Origin: Certhia americana
Lineage: Eukaryota; Chordata; Aves; Passeriformes; Certhiidae
Length of the DNA: 64,000 nucleotides
Assembly (NCBI GenBank): GCA_018697195.1
Contig: CM031878.1
Coordinates: 41,610,514-41,674,513 of the forward strand
Reading direction: 5' to 3'
Below are positions 12,376 to 24,840 of the stretch, piece after piece. Under the pieces are notes generated by a model that was not told the DNA's origin, did no database searches, and was given only the letters and a program-made list of their open reading frames with translations. Position 1 is the first letter of the stretch, and the number at the start of each line of letters is the position of its first letter. Position numbers and translations under genes: made by a program.

Positions 12376-15009
12376 ATATTCTCTGTTTACTCCTCTACTA
12401 GTTAAGATTAAGCTTTTTGAGGAGTATGAGTAACTGCTGATGACACATGCTTCTTTCATCCCTTCTTTTAGAGTAGTATTACCTCAAATACTTCAGATTT
12501 TAGGCTTAACAAAGCAATACCAATTTAAAAGAGTAAATCTCCTTAATGAATTATCTTTCTACTTCTCAAAAAACAATTCCTTCCATCACTGTTAATGCTA
12601 TTTAGTTTTGGATAGAATTGGTCCAATATTATTGGTCTGTACCATCTGTTTGACTTGTTGTCAAGCACACTAGATTGATTGCATCTAGTTTTTTTTTTGG
12701 TCTTTCAAACTGAAATAGAGAACATAATAATACAAAAGTAGGGAAAATCTAACCATAAAGCCATAAAAATTGAAAGGATAATTTATGGTGTGGTGTTCCA
12801 GCATTATCTCATTTTGTTAAATTACCTACTTTTCATTAGAATAGCGTTTCCTTTATCTTTGTGCCTAACTACAACATTCACCCTTTGCTTGTATGCACGT
12901 AGAGGCTATTCAGCATCCTAAGGAACTCTAATTAAACTCAATGTGGCATCAAATGCCTACAGGAAGTCTCAGGGACACATAACTGTCCTTTTGTAAGACG
13001 TACAATAAATACTTTAAAAGCCATTTAAGCTACTGAACAAATGAGAGTAGGGGAGGGATAGAGGGAAGACGTAAAATCTAAACACACGAGATTGCTGGTT
13101 ATATCAGGGATGTCCAACAGCTGCAGTAGCTACTTGCCAAAAGCCCAAGGGCCATTACTACTTTGAATATCAATTTACATATATCCTTAAAGGGAATAAC
13201 AAGTGTCTTACTTTGCTTGCAACTTCTTTGGTAGTTTAATACAAACTGTTTCTCTGAGCTGCTAAAACCTAAGCACCTGCTGCTGATCTGGAATTTGCTG
13301 GAGGAGGGCGTGTTGGGGTCACATATTTACAAAGAGCTGTAAACCAGCTCTTTGCTGTGTATTGCACAGCTTACAGCTCGCCTGGTAAGACAGCCCAGGC
13401 TTTCTTGGCTATCAAAAACCTAGCCACTGCTCTGCAGAGCAGGAAACAGGTTCTCCCAACACACAGACTATGGGTGAATTCTCACCCACAGGAAACATCA
13501 ACTCTGTTAAATATTCATGTACATCTTAAAGGTCTCAATTTTGAAGAAAGGAAAAAAAACCCAACTCTTAGGAAAGAAGGTGTTTGTGTTGTTGGGTGTG
13601 CTGCATGCTTATAACCTTACATATAAAATTAATTACATTCAGTATAATGCTTGATCCAGCCCATTTAAAAGTGTCTTGACAGTACTGCTAATAACAAGTG
13701 GGCAAGTGCTTCCTACATTTAACCCTAAGTTAACTTAACCGTAAGAAATGGAACTAAAAACTACTTCCTAGGGTGTTTAGAAACCTTGCCCTGCTAGAGG
13801 TCAAGTCCCATAGGATTGCTTTTTTGTCTTTGCCACCAGTCTCTCTCAGTAAAGCAGTGCATCTCATTACAGTTTAAATTACACAAGAGCATTTGATTTA
13901 TGCAATAGCAAAAAGAAGGTAAAACTTTCATGAAGATTTATTACTAATCACCTGTGTACATGCTTGGCTTCCTTTGTTTTTTGGGGGGGGTTGTGAACAA
14001 CATTGGTTAGTAAGGATAACAGATTGAAACAAACTATTATCCTTTTTTCTCCCTACATATTCCCTTCAGCTCTTCAGTTCTTCACTTCCTCTAACAGAAA
14101 GTTAAAAAAACCTACCACTTTTAATAGTTTCCCCAGACAATATGTCGCAGAAATACAGACACTTGTGTCTACTCCAAGATGGTATGCATATTAGATTAAA
14201 TACACATCTTGCTGTTAAAATTCATCAACTTTGTAAGTACAATGAATTTCTACTTCTATCACTAAATAATATAAAATGCATTCGATTGTTCATCATTTAT
14301 TTACTTGTGATTAGAAAGATTTTAAACATAAAGAAAATTAAAGCTGAAGAAACATGTGGGGAGAAGTTGTCACCTGATGTGGTGCAAAGCAACCCAAACC
14401 AGTATTTCCACTGGTCTTTAACTCTGCCTTGACTTACACATGTTCTGGGGTTTAAAATGACATATTTTTCAATGCATGAGTAACATTTAGATAAAAATTC
14501 AGACTTTATTACAAGATAGACTGTCAGCTTCCTCTGAGTAGACCTCATATCTCCAGGCAGAACAGAGTATAAATTTAAGTTATACGTTAATTTGTGATGT
14601 CATAAACTTCTGAGCTGTATCTAGGCTGTACCCTATGAAACAAGAGGAAAAACTGAAAAATTGCACTCTAAAATAGATAAAAGAGAAAAAATTTAGTGCA
14701 ACCTTAGTTTTCATTCTGTCCTTCCTCCAAATTTCCTGTCTTGGCCGGAAGGACTGTCAAAGGACATTTAAAATGAAGAAATCAAAAGCAGATCTGAGAT
14801 TATGGATCAAAATTCCCTGAAAGGAGCCCCAAACCCACAGGAGGGTGAAACACAGCCTTCCCCTCAGCCTTGAGAGAAAAAAAGGACTGACACACAGGGG
14901 CTAGGAGGGAATTGCAGCATGTTTCAGCCAGATCCCCAAATTGGATTGTCAGGGAGTCAGGAAATCTGCCAAGACAAACACATGCTGTTTAATGTAGACC
15001 AGCCCAGGA

Positions 15010-15110
15010 TAATCTGTGCCTCAGTTCCTCACTCATAAAACAGGATAACATTCCATGCTTTATGGGGAGAAGAACGTACCCAAAACATTTTGAAATAATC
15101 TGATCCCATA
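15010..15110 (+). repeat. MIR-like ancient SINE fragment (plus orientation)
   Basis: CTGTGCCTCAGTTCCTCACT followed by CATAAAACAGGATAACATTC resembles the MIR core consensus (tgtgcctcagtttcctcatctgtaaaatgggataat). The remainder is degraded. This is similarity by eye only, and boundaries are approximate. Confidence 0.5.
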
Positions 15111-15134
15111 GCAGAGGAAGGTAAAAAATTCCCA

Positions 15135-15282
15135 AGATTCACCATCTCCATTTGATGTACAAAACATGGAGAGACAAAGGTTAAACAACTTGCTGCAATC
15201 ACAGAGAGACAGGAGTACAGTCAGAAATTAAATCCAGACCTCTGAAATTACAGTCCAGTGTTTTAATCACAAAATCCTTCTT
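15135..15282 (-). repeat. MIR-like ancient SINE fragment (minus orientation)
   Basis: The plus strand shows GAGAGACAAAGGTTAAACAA, CTTGCTGCAATCACAGAGAG, AATTAAATCCAGACCTCTGA and CCAGTGTTTTAATCAC. These correspond to the reverse-complement MIR/CORE-SINE pattern (gagaggttaagtaacttgcccaaggtcacacag...attcgaacccaggtctg...gctcttaacca). It lies tail-to-tail with the fragment just upstream. Confidence 0.55.
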
Positions 15283-18200
15283 TTTTCCTTGATTAAAACA
15301 GGAAATGAAAACACAAGTATGAGCTTATTCTGTAAGTTCAACATATTACCACAAGCATCTTAAAAAAACATACATAGTTCAAATATGGTTTTATTTTGAT
15401 GAAACAAAAGGCGTGCATGTCATTCTGGAGGAAGCACACCATCAAACACCTGGTCCTCATGGGCCTGAATAAACACTGTACATTCTGAGTTGAAACAACC
15501 TTGTATTGTTTTAAAAAAAAATCTGTTTATTAGAATTTTAAGATAATCTTGTATAATTAACAAGGTTAACAATGTTATCTCTGGCTAAACTACATTGATA
15601 CCAAAGAAATTTGTCGCACCACTGAAGGAAAGGAGGAAGACACGAGTGGTGCTGCTATTAGATGGTAAGGAATACATTCTTTCTCTTTAGTGTGATGTTG
15701 CACAGTTAGATAGCTTTGGTTTGCCAAAGAGATTAAGTTTACAGAACTGTTTTCCCCCTCAGCTACTGTCTTTTACTTGGAAGACCCCAATCAGGGGCAG
15801 GGAAGTAGTCTGAAGATGAAGTACTCTGATGAGCAACTGGTTTCTACCTTCTTTCCCTAGACCTTATATTCTCTTTTCCATCTTGTAACTACATGAAGAT
15901 TGATCACATGATGAAAATTAGTCTGTTTCCATCACAAAGATATATGAGTGTCTCTCACATCATGCAGAAATTTCCCTTTGGAGTCACAGAAAATGTGTAC
16001 TTTGGGATATATAGACCATGGAGAACAAATTGCTCAGGAACCCAGCCTCCTCACTGGAGTTTTAACACAGCCACGTTACTGGTTTTTGGACATTCTGTTT
16101 TCCATTGTTGGAAAGAACAGGTTTTTTCCTACGTACAATTTCTTCATCAATTTCCTTCAATGGACTGAATCTTTAAAAATTCACTCTTGTCCCAAACAAC
16201 TTGAAAATCAGGCATAAGAACATGCAAATGTATTCTGAATAATTGATACCTCAAAAATTCCTCCACAAAGTAATGATAGTTTCTATTTGGTGACAGTGTT
16301 TCTTCTCAACTATTTCTTCTCAATATTCAGCATACAGGCATCAAAGGCTGCAAACCCATAACTGCTCTTAGTCAGAGTTCAATAAAACAGTGGCTTCTCA
16401 AAGTTTCTTGGAAAGTACAGTTCCTCTGCACAGGGCTCTGGAAGCAAATGTTCAGCTTCTGGCATCCTGAGCAGACTTCAGGAAGGTCACGTAGGGAAAA
16501 GTGCAGCAGTGACAAGAAAGACATCTCCCATACACTTGGCAAGGACAGAGCCCAGGTGCATTTCTTTCTTCCTGCATTCTGAGTGCCTTCCTCACTTTGC
16601 AAAGACCTCATCAGATTTTCCAGAAGCCCTTAAGGGCCAACAAACTGAATATTTGAGTATTAGATATCTTCCATCCCAAGCACCCTAGTAGGTGGCACTA
16701 CTATAGTTAAACTTCTTCAAAACAGGAATTGCCCAATGGGTAAAATTTCTAATCTGATCTAAACATCCAATTCAAAAGAAAAATACATTAGACTAGAGAA
16801 CATGCAGTCCTTTAGAATGGTGTTCTCTCCTAAGGATAACGCTTCTAGAAGGAGAGACAACTGTTTCTGCCCTTCTGCTCTTAGACTCCAAGACACTACT
16901 TCCCATTACTTTCTTTTGAATCACAGAAAAAAAAAATCTCTGGTATTTCTTAAACATTTATTTTATATTCACACACCTGCATCTTTCTGAACAGATAGGA
17001 TGTCTCTCTTTCAAGAGGCAAAACTAAATATACTAGTGATGCAAAAGGCAAAAGCATAATGCAGTGAGAGAAAGGATTGCTAAAGGGTTGTGCACTAGTA
17101 AAACAACCCTTTAGTAGCACAGTCCTCTGGACAACAATTTCTCTTTATTACTATTTTTGTTAATTTTATTTGATAATTTTGATATTTTTATTACTTTTGA
17201 TAAATAGGATAGATTGTAATTTTTCATTTCTATGGAAAAATCCCTAGAAATTTTACACATACAGAACTGGACAGAAAATAAAGATGTCTCCAAATAATCT
17301 GCAACAATTTAAGACTGTGTATTTGGTTGTAAATTTTTACATTTAGATCCTTAAGAAAACATCCCAACTTCATTACCTGAAGGTCAAGATGTTTTTTTGC
17401 ACTGGCAAGTCTGACTGAATAACACACATTTTCTCTCTGGCAATCTTTAATTGCCAATTAATTCTAGGAATCCACAGCACGGACAGCATAAAAATACCTT
17501 GCTAGATGGTATCTACGTAAGTAATATTTCTTATCTCTTAATATTCATTAGGCATAATTTTAAACGAAGTTACAATGGTTTTATGTTTTACATTTCCACT
17601 GAAGCATGTCTCTTTTGAAGGACTAATACCAGCAGCAATAGCTCTAGCATGGCTCAGTGAGAGGCTGCGCTGCGCAGACAGTGAATGGGAAGAATCCCTT
17701 GTTCCATGACAGCTCCTTGCAAGCAGTTAGGTATTCCTTTGCCTTTTTCCACCCTTCCTCTTTTCTGGCTTACAAAATGACCTGCATGATTTTACACAAA
17801 ACATTCAGTTTTTAAAAAAAAACATTTTAGAAAACCATCAATTTCTGAAAATAAAATAATTATACCACCAAAACCTGTCATTTTATTTGAAGGACTGATT
17901 TTTTAAAAAATTGAAACAGAATAAATCATGCAGGCAAAGATCCCTAATCCCTAAAAGCAAGCTCCTGTCCCTCATATGGTAAGACCCTCATGACTTCTCA
18001 CTAGACCTTTGACCTGACCTTATTTGTCTGAAGCTTCAGGTTTCTCTCCAATCTAGTATATATCAAAAAGAAAATAATCCACCAGCAGTGGACTCTCCAC
18101 TTCACCTTTTAATGGCAGATCCAGAACAATGATGGCAAACTACTGCTTCCAATACCAATGGTACACGACCCATTGTGAAGTCATAAGCCAAACAACAGGA

Positions 18201-18554
18201 TTTTAATTTTTTTCCCTAGTTATTTCTTTATTTTAACTTAGCATTCCAAAGCAGCAAAGGCTGCATAGCAAAGCATTAAAAAACCTAGGGAAAAACAGGA
18301 TGAAGGATGTCTTGGGAATCCTAATTTACTTCCACTTGAGGAAGACACATATGCAGTAATCCTTTTTTTCACTATATCAATTAAAATGTTCTGCTTATGT
18401 TGGTATTTGTGAAATATTAACAAGTTCATTCTCAGTACTTAGAAAACCTGGACTTGGAAAATGCTAGGGAAGCCAAAAGAAATAAAACTAATTACTTGTT
18501 CTATCACAAAACAAAAGTGAACCAATGTAAAAATTGGTTGCCAGGTTTATTGGT

Positions 18555-20247
18555 CTAACAGAGGCCATAAAAGAGAGGCCAAGGAGAATGTACCCCATGA
18601 TAAGCAAGAAGGGCAAACTGGTGGTGACTGATACAGAGAAATATGACTTCTTTGCCTCAGGCTTCACCAGCAAGTCTTTGATCCTCTGTGTGGATACATG
18701 GGAGTGAAGCCTCTCCCACTGTAAGTAAAGAGTGTGTTTGGGAACAGTTGTTGAAGCTGAATAGCCCCAAGTCTATGGGATCTGATGACATACATTCCAG
18801 AGTCCTGAGGGTACTGGCTGATGCTGTTGCTGAGACAATCTCCATCATATCTGAAAAGCCAAGGCAGTCAGGTGAACTCCCTGGTGACTGAAACAAGGAA
18901 ACATCACTCCCATTTTTAAAAAGAGGAGAAAGAAAGATGTGAGAAACCACAGACTGGTGAGCCTCACCTCTGTACCTGGAATAATCATGAAGTAGACCCT
19001 CCTAGAAGTTATTCCACAGCATATAAAAGACAACAAACTAACCCAAGGCAGCCAGAGTAGCTTTACTAAGGTGAAATTGTACCTAACAAATTGGGTGGCC
19101 TTTTGTGACAGAGTGACAGCAACAGTCAATAAGAGCAGACAAGAGATACCATTTATCTAGACTTCTGTAGGCCTTGATACCATCTCATGTGACATCCTTA
19201 TCTGCAAACTGGTGAGACAGGGATTTGGATTATTCAGTGGATAGGGAAATGGCTGGCTGGATGAAGCCAGAAAGCTGTGGTTTAAGACTGTGTCCAGATG
19301 GAGGCCAGTGATGAGTAGCGTCCCTCAGGGCTTTCTCTTGGGTATGGTGCTATTCAGTATCTTCATCAATGACACAGACAGTGGGATCAAGAGCACCCTA
19401 AGCAAGTTTGAAGATGACACAAAGCTGCAAAGTGCCATTGGGACAACAGAGGAACAAACTTGAGAAATATGTCCATGAGAAGAACCTCATGAATTTCTAC
19501 AAGTTCAAGTGCCAAGAGCTGGACCACGGTTGGGGAAATCCCAGACTTGAGCACAGACTGGGAGATAAGTCAATGAGAACTGCCCGTTGAAGAAGGACTT
19601 GGGTGTTCTTGTGGATGAAAAGCTGGATGTGACCCAAGAGTGGAAGCTCTCAGCCCAGAAGGACAATTGTATCCTGGGCTGCATCCAAAGCAGCACGCCC
19701 AGCAGGGTGAGGGAGGGGATTCTGCCACTCTATATGGCACTCATGAGACCCCATTTGGAATCCAGGGTCCAGGTCAGGGATCCTCAGCACAAGAAAGATG
19801 TGGACCTCTCAGAGTGGGTCCGGAGAAGGCCATGATCAGAGGGTTGGAGCACCTCTTTGTGAAGACAGCTGAGAGAGCTGGGGTTGTTAAGCCTGAAGAA
19901 AGCAAAGGGTTTGGGAAGATCTCACTGCAGCCCTAAAGAGTTCTCATAAAAATGGAGGGGGATTTTTATACTGATAGATAGTGCAGAACTAGAGGCAATG
20001 GATTTAAGCTGGAAAAGGGCAGGTTTAGATTAGATGTTAAAAAGAAATTCTTCACTCAGAGGTTGGTGAAGAGCTGGAACAGGTTGCCCTGAGAAGCTGT
20101 GGATACTTCACCTGTGGAACTGTTCAAAGCCAGGCTGGATGGGACTTGGAACAACTTGATAAAGTGGAAGGTGTCCCTGCCCGTGGCAGAAGGGCTGGAA
20201 CTGGGTGATTTTAAGGTCCCTTCCAATCCAGACTGTTCTATGATTCT
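18555..20247 (+). mobile_element. CR1 LINE, 5'-truncated, reverse transcriptase to 3' end
   Basis: This is about 1.7 kb of CR1 on the plus strand. Around 18760-18890 it encodes a decayed RT segment (LNSPKSMGSDDIHSRVLRVL). It is followed by ATCACTCCCATTTTTAAAAA and a segment matching the conserved RT motif of the [13 protein letters not shown] type. From 19570 it encodes the distal ORF2 stretch (DLGVLVDEKLDVTQEW...CILGCIQSS). The 3' UTR contains AACTTGATAAAGTGGAAGGT and GTCCCTGCCCGTGGCAGAAG (20174-20192), and it ends in GACTGTTCTATGATTCT at 20247. The ORF is broken by many stops and frameshifts. This is the youngest-looking CR1 here. It lies 525 bp from micro-exon 4, antisense to ROR2. Confidence 0.95.
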
Positions 20248-20772
20248 CTTTTCATCCTTGTAACTGAACCAGCAAGTGAGTCCAGGTGTCTTGCAGAAAT
20301 CACCAAATCACCACTCAAGTCAAAATGACACTAACAAACAGAGGTTTTACCTAGCTACTCAATGACAGGATTCCAGTCTTGTTTTACCTGGCTCTTCAAG
20401 TTATAATTATATAACATGGGTAAATTTGCAACAACATCAACCTAAGCATTTTACTAATTAATTTTTAGCCAATCTTCTAGCCAATATTTGCCCTGTAAAC
20501 AATTACAACATGACTTTGTGGTAATTTGCTTGTTCAAAACATGAAATAAGCAAGCAGAAGCTGCTCAAGAATAATCAGTGAAATCAAAATCCATTGTAAC
20601 AAATGCTACCTTTCTCTCAAATGTTGCAACCATTCTCTGAGTTTTTGATCAAATTAGATACTTTTAGCAAGAACACTGTGATAGCAGGCAGTGTTTACTG
20701 AGTTTATGAACTAAATTCTGACAGAACAAAAGTAGTCAGAGTACATTAAGTAATTTTCCAAAGAGTACTTAC

Positions 20773-20803
20773 TGAAGATTGTGATTTGGGCTGTTTGTTG
20801 GAC
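20773..20803 (-). CDS. ROR2: ROR2 micro-exon 4 (31 bp), Ig-to-Frizzled linker
   Basis: On the minus strand, an acceptor TTTTATGTTTGCAG (AG at 20804-20805) is followed by 31 bases and a consensus donor CA|GTAAGT (GT at 20771-20772). Joined to the last G of exon 3, it reads G-PTNSPNHNL and then CA, the first two bases of a Gln or His codon. Human ROR2 has GPTHSPNHNFQ directly after VRLG, so sequence, phase and splice signals all agree. It enters in phase 1 and leaves in phase 2, so skipping it would shift the frame before the Frizzled domain. It is too short for ORF callers. Placing the Frizzled start in exon 5 also fits my memory that Robinow missense changes near residues 184-189 are assigned to exon 5 in human. 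Confidence 0.93.
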
Positions 20804-22159
<1,356 letters not shown>

Positions 22160-24254
22160 TCATAAAAGATCAAACTTTCCTTGGGTTGAGGTAAAAGCCT
22201 GCTCAAAGGCACTTTTCTAAGACAGAACCTTGGAAGCAATTTCAGATTTCTTTCAAGCCCCAAAAAATGAGAACACCATGGCATTACACTCCAATTTGTT
22301 TCATGGGTGACTTCATGTCTTTGTGCAGGTAGGTATGCAGATTCAAAGGTCAAGCATGAATTGATACTATTACACTCCTAACTGCCTATTTGGACATGTA
22401 TTTTGAAGCAGTAGTGACTTCTTCTGCATCTGACATGCTAAAATACTAATATCCCAACATACGTCAAGTGTTGTTCTGTTCTAACAGCAATATACATCCT
22501 TGTTCCATAAAAGAATAATCCCAGTTGTACCCATATTGGAGTATCATAGTGATTTTACCACATAGTCTCCTTACATGATCACAGATTTGTCACAAAAACA
22601 ACTACAACTGGAAAAGATACTTTTAGATATTAATTTGAACTTGCTAGTTACTCAACAAAATCTTAAAATTAGTCTGAATTGGATAGGCTTATTTTATAAT
22701 AAGTTTTAGAGTTAATATGTCTCACATTCAATTTAAAGAAATTATGTCTCAATTGCAGAAGAAACCTGTGATACAGATGGGAACCATAAGCTGTTTATAG
22801 ACTGCCATTTTTTACATCAAGCCAAAATATATGGTCAAGGAAATGTCTGATGGATATTGTGTAATAACATTGTGTAGTTATTTTGTAAGTGAAAGCTACA
22901 AGCCCTAATTAGTGGTTTGTTGAAAGCAAAGGGCTTTTCAAGAAGGCTGTATTGGTGATCTCTAAGGATGAGAAAAAAAAAAAGAATTGATGGAAGGAAA
23001 CCGTCAAAACCTGACAATCTAATCTTTTGTAAGTTATTATTTACAAATTTTATTTGGTGTTAGGATTCTGCAACTGATACACATCATACACTGAAAGCTT
23101 GACAACATGTAAGTCCACTGAAACAATAATTTTGTTATATTACCTTACAAAACAGGTAAGAAAAGTATCTAGCTGTCATGCCCATATGTTTGTTCCAGTG
23201 AATTTAGACCTTCTAGATATAAAGCATCAGGAATTCAAATTACATTATGTTTTTATGGCAGCTGGATCCAAATACCAAATAACTGGTGGATGCCCAGGTG
23301 TGGATATTTCCTGTCAGTCAGATTATTTTGCAGTTGTTAATTAAGAAATAGCATATTACTGAACACTAATCCAAGACCAGTAAAGAAACTACCTTAAGAA
23401 AATTAATTACCTTAAGAAAATTGATGCTCTGCTTTGGTTTATATTTGACAAGACCATGAAAATCAGTTCCTCTATAATAACTAAGTATAACATTGGAGAA
23501 GGGAGCAGTAGAAACATCAGAATATAATAAATTATAAATGTACAAAGCCAGATATTGCTGGAAAACTGGGTTTTCCTGTGTATTGCATTTTTCTCTACCA
23601 CTGGCCTTTCAAAAAAATCCTGTTATAATGAATAATATGGAAATACAATATAGGCAAGTGCAAATTTAGTTTGTAACTAAATAGAAAATTAAATAAATCC
23701 AAGTATATAAAATCTGCACATAATATCAAAAACTTACAGGAAAATTATTTTATCCTTTTTTGTCATAAAATAATAAATTCTTGTTTATGCAATTTTATAT
23801 TACTTGTTCCTATTTTAATTTAAAATATTTAGCAGAATTCAAAACATTCTGATAGAACACAAACAATATCTATTTTCAAATAACTTATATAAATGGCAGA
23901 AAAAGTATATTAATGCTTTCAGCAATATCATACCACAACAATGTAATTTGTTGTGGCTTCCAGTTACATTTCATAGCTGAAAAATAGAAATTCTATGATG
24001 ACACTTTAGCAGGGAATACCAAACCAGTAAGTTTACTTCTTGATATAGTCAACTGAAGCCACTAATTAAAACTTGTATTTAACCCAATATTTTACATACA
24101 CAAGCATTTCTAGCAGCATGAAAGAAAGCATGATCCATCCTACCACAAGTTAGAAAGGGATTTTCTATGGCTATTTCACTCATAGGTTGTTATTTAGAGA
24201 CTTATTTCACTACCTTTTTGTAATCTGTATGTAGTTTATTCTGATGAGCACTAT

Positions 24255-24840
24255 TGAGATACTGGGCTGCATCCATAGGGGTTTTACCTAGCAGAGACAG
24301 AGATACTACAATCTCAATCTACTCAATGCCTATCAGGACACACCTGTAGTATTATGTCTGGTTCTGAGCCTCAAAATTCAAAAATTACACAGAAAGACAG
24401 GAGAGGGTTCAAAAGAGGGCAGCCAATATCATCAAAGAGCTAGACAACCTGTCTCTCTCTCTCTCCCTGGAGAAGAGAACGGCCAAGGGGGCATCATCAG
24501 AGTTTTCCAGTACCTAAAAAGCACCTAACAAAAAGAATGAAAACACTTGTCACAAGGAGCTACATGGAGAAGACAAAGCGCAGTAAATGAAAGTAGACAG
24601 GAAATGTTTCATTTCAATAGAATAAAGACATATTTTACAGTGAGGAAAATCATTCACTGGAAAATAAACTGCCTAGAGATGTGATAGAGTCCTCATCACC
24701 CAAGGTTTTCAAGATGTGATCCGACAGAGCACTAGATCATTTTGTCTAAGATTTCTTTCCCCAGAAATGTTGGAATGGATGATCTCTTGAGATGCCTTCC
24801 AGGCTGGAATGTTCTGTAGTTTTCTGTGGGTCTGTGATTC
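24255..24840 (+). mobile_element. Old degraded CR1 LINE fragment
   Basis: Plus-strand CR1 landmarks in order: GGGCTGCATCCATAGGGG (24264), AGGACACACCTGTAGTATTATGTCTGG, CAGGAGAGGGTTCAAAAGAGG, TCCCTGGAGAAGAGAACGGC, CAGAGTTTTCCAGTACCTAAAAA and GGATGATCTCTTGAGATGCC (24777). It ends near CTGTGATTC. It is clearly more diverged than the 18.6-kb copy. No ORF survives. Confidence 0.88.

Larger units (their letters stand above)
12376..18554. other. Intron 4 stretch, mostly unique
   Basis: AT-rich. The only repeats recognised are the two MIR-like fragments at 15.0-15.3 kb. A G9 run lies at 13983. The overlapping 91- and 89-aa ORFs at 15893-16217 have no domain and are probably chance. Confidence 0.65.
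1..20772 (-). other. ROR2: ROR2 intron 4 (partial, continues before the window)
   Basis: This is everything 3' of micro-exon 4 in ROR2 orientation. No segment encoding the start of the Frizzled domain (for example GFCQPYRG or GEIEN) is among the minus-strand reading frames, so exon 5 is taken to lie before position 1. The intron is therefore at least 20.8 kb here. It contains simple repeats, three CR1 pieces, MIR-like fragments and some unassigned GC-richer blocks, listed separately. The many short ORFs show no recognisable domains and fit chance or repeat origin. Confidence 0.85.

Noticed and set aside
18688..19936. Cluster of plus-strand ORFs with RT-like and conserved peptide sequence
   Set aside because: These are fragments of one CR1 ORF2 broken by stops and frameshifts. 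Minus-strand ORFs over the same interval are shadows.
1..20772. Possible ROR2 exon 5 (Frizzled domain) on the minus strand
   Set aside because: I looked for the GFCQPYRG, GEIEN and DQCSQF signatures among minus-strand reading frames and found none. The exon probably lies before position 1.
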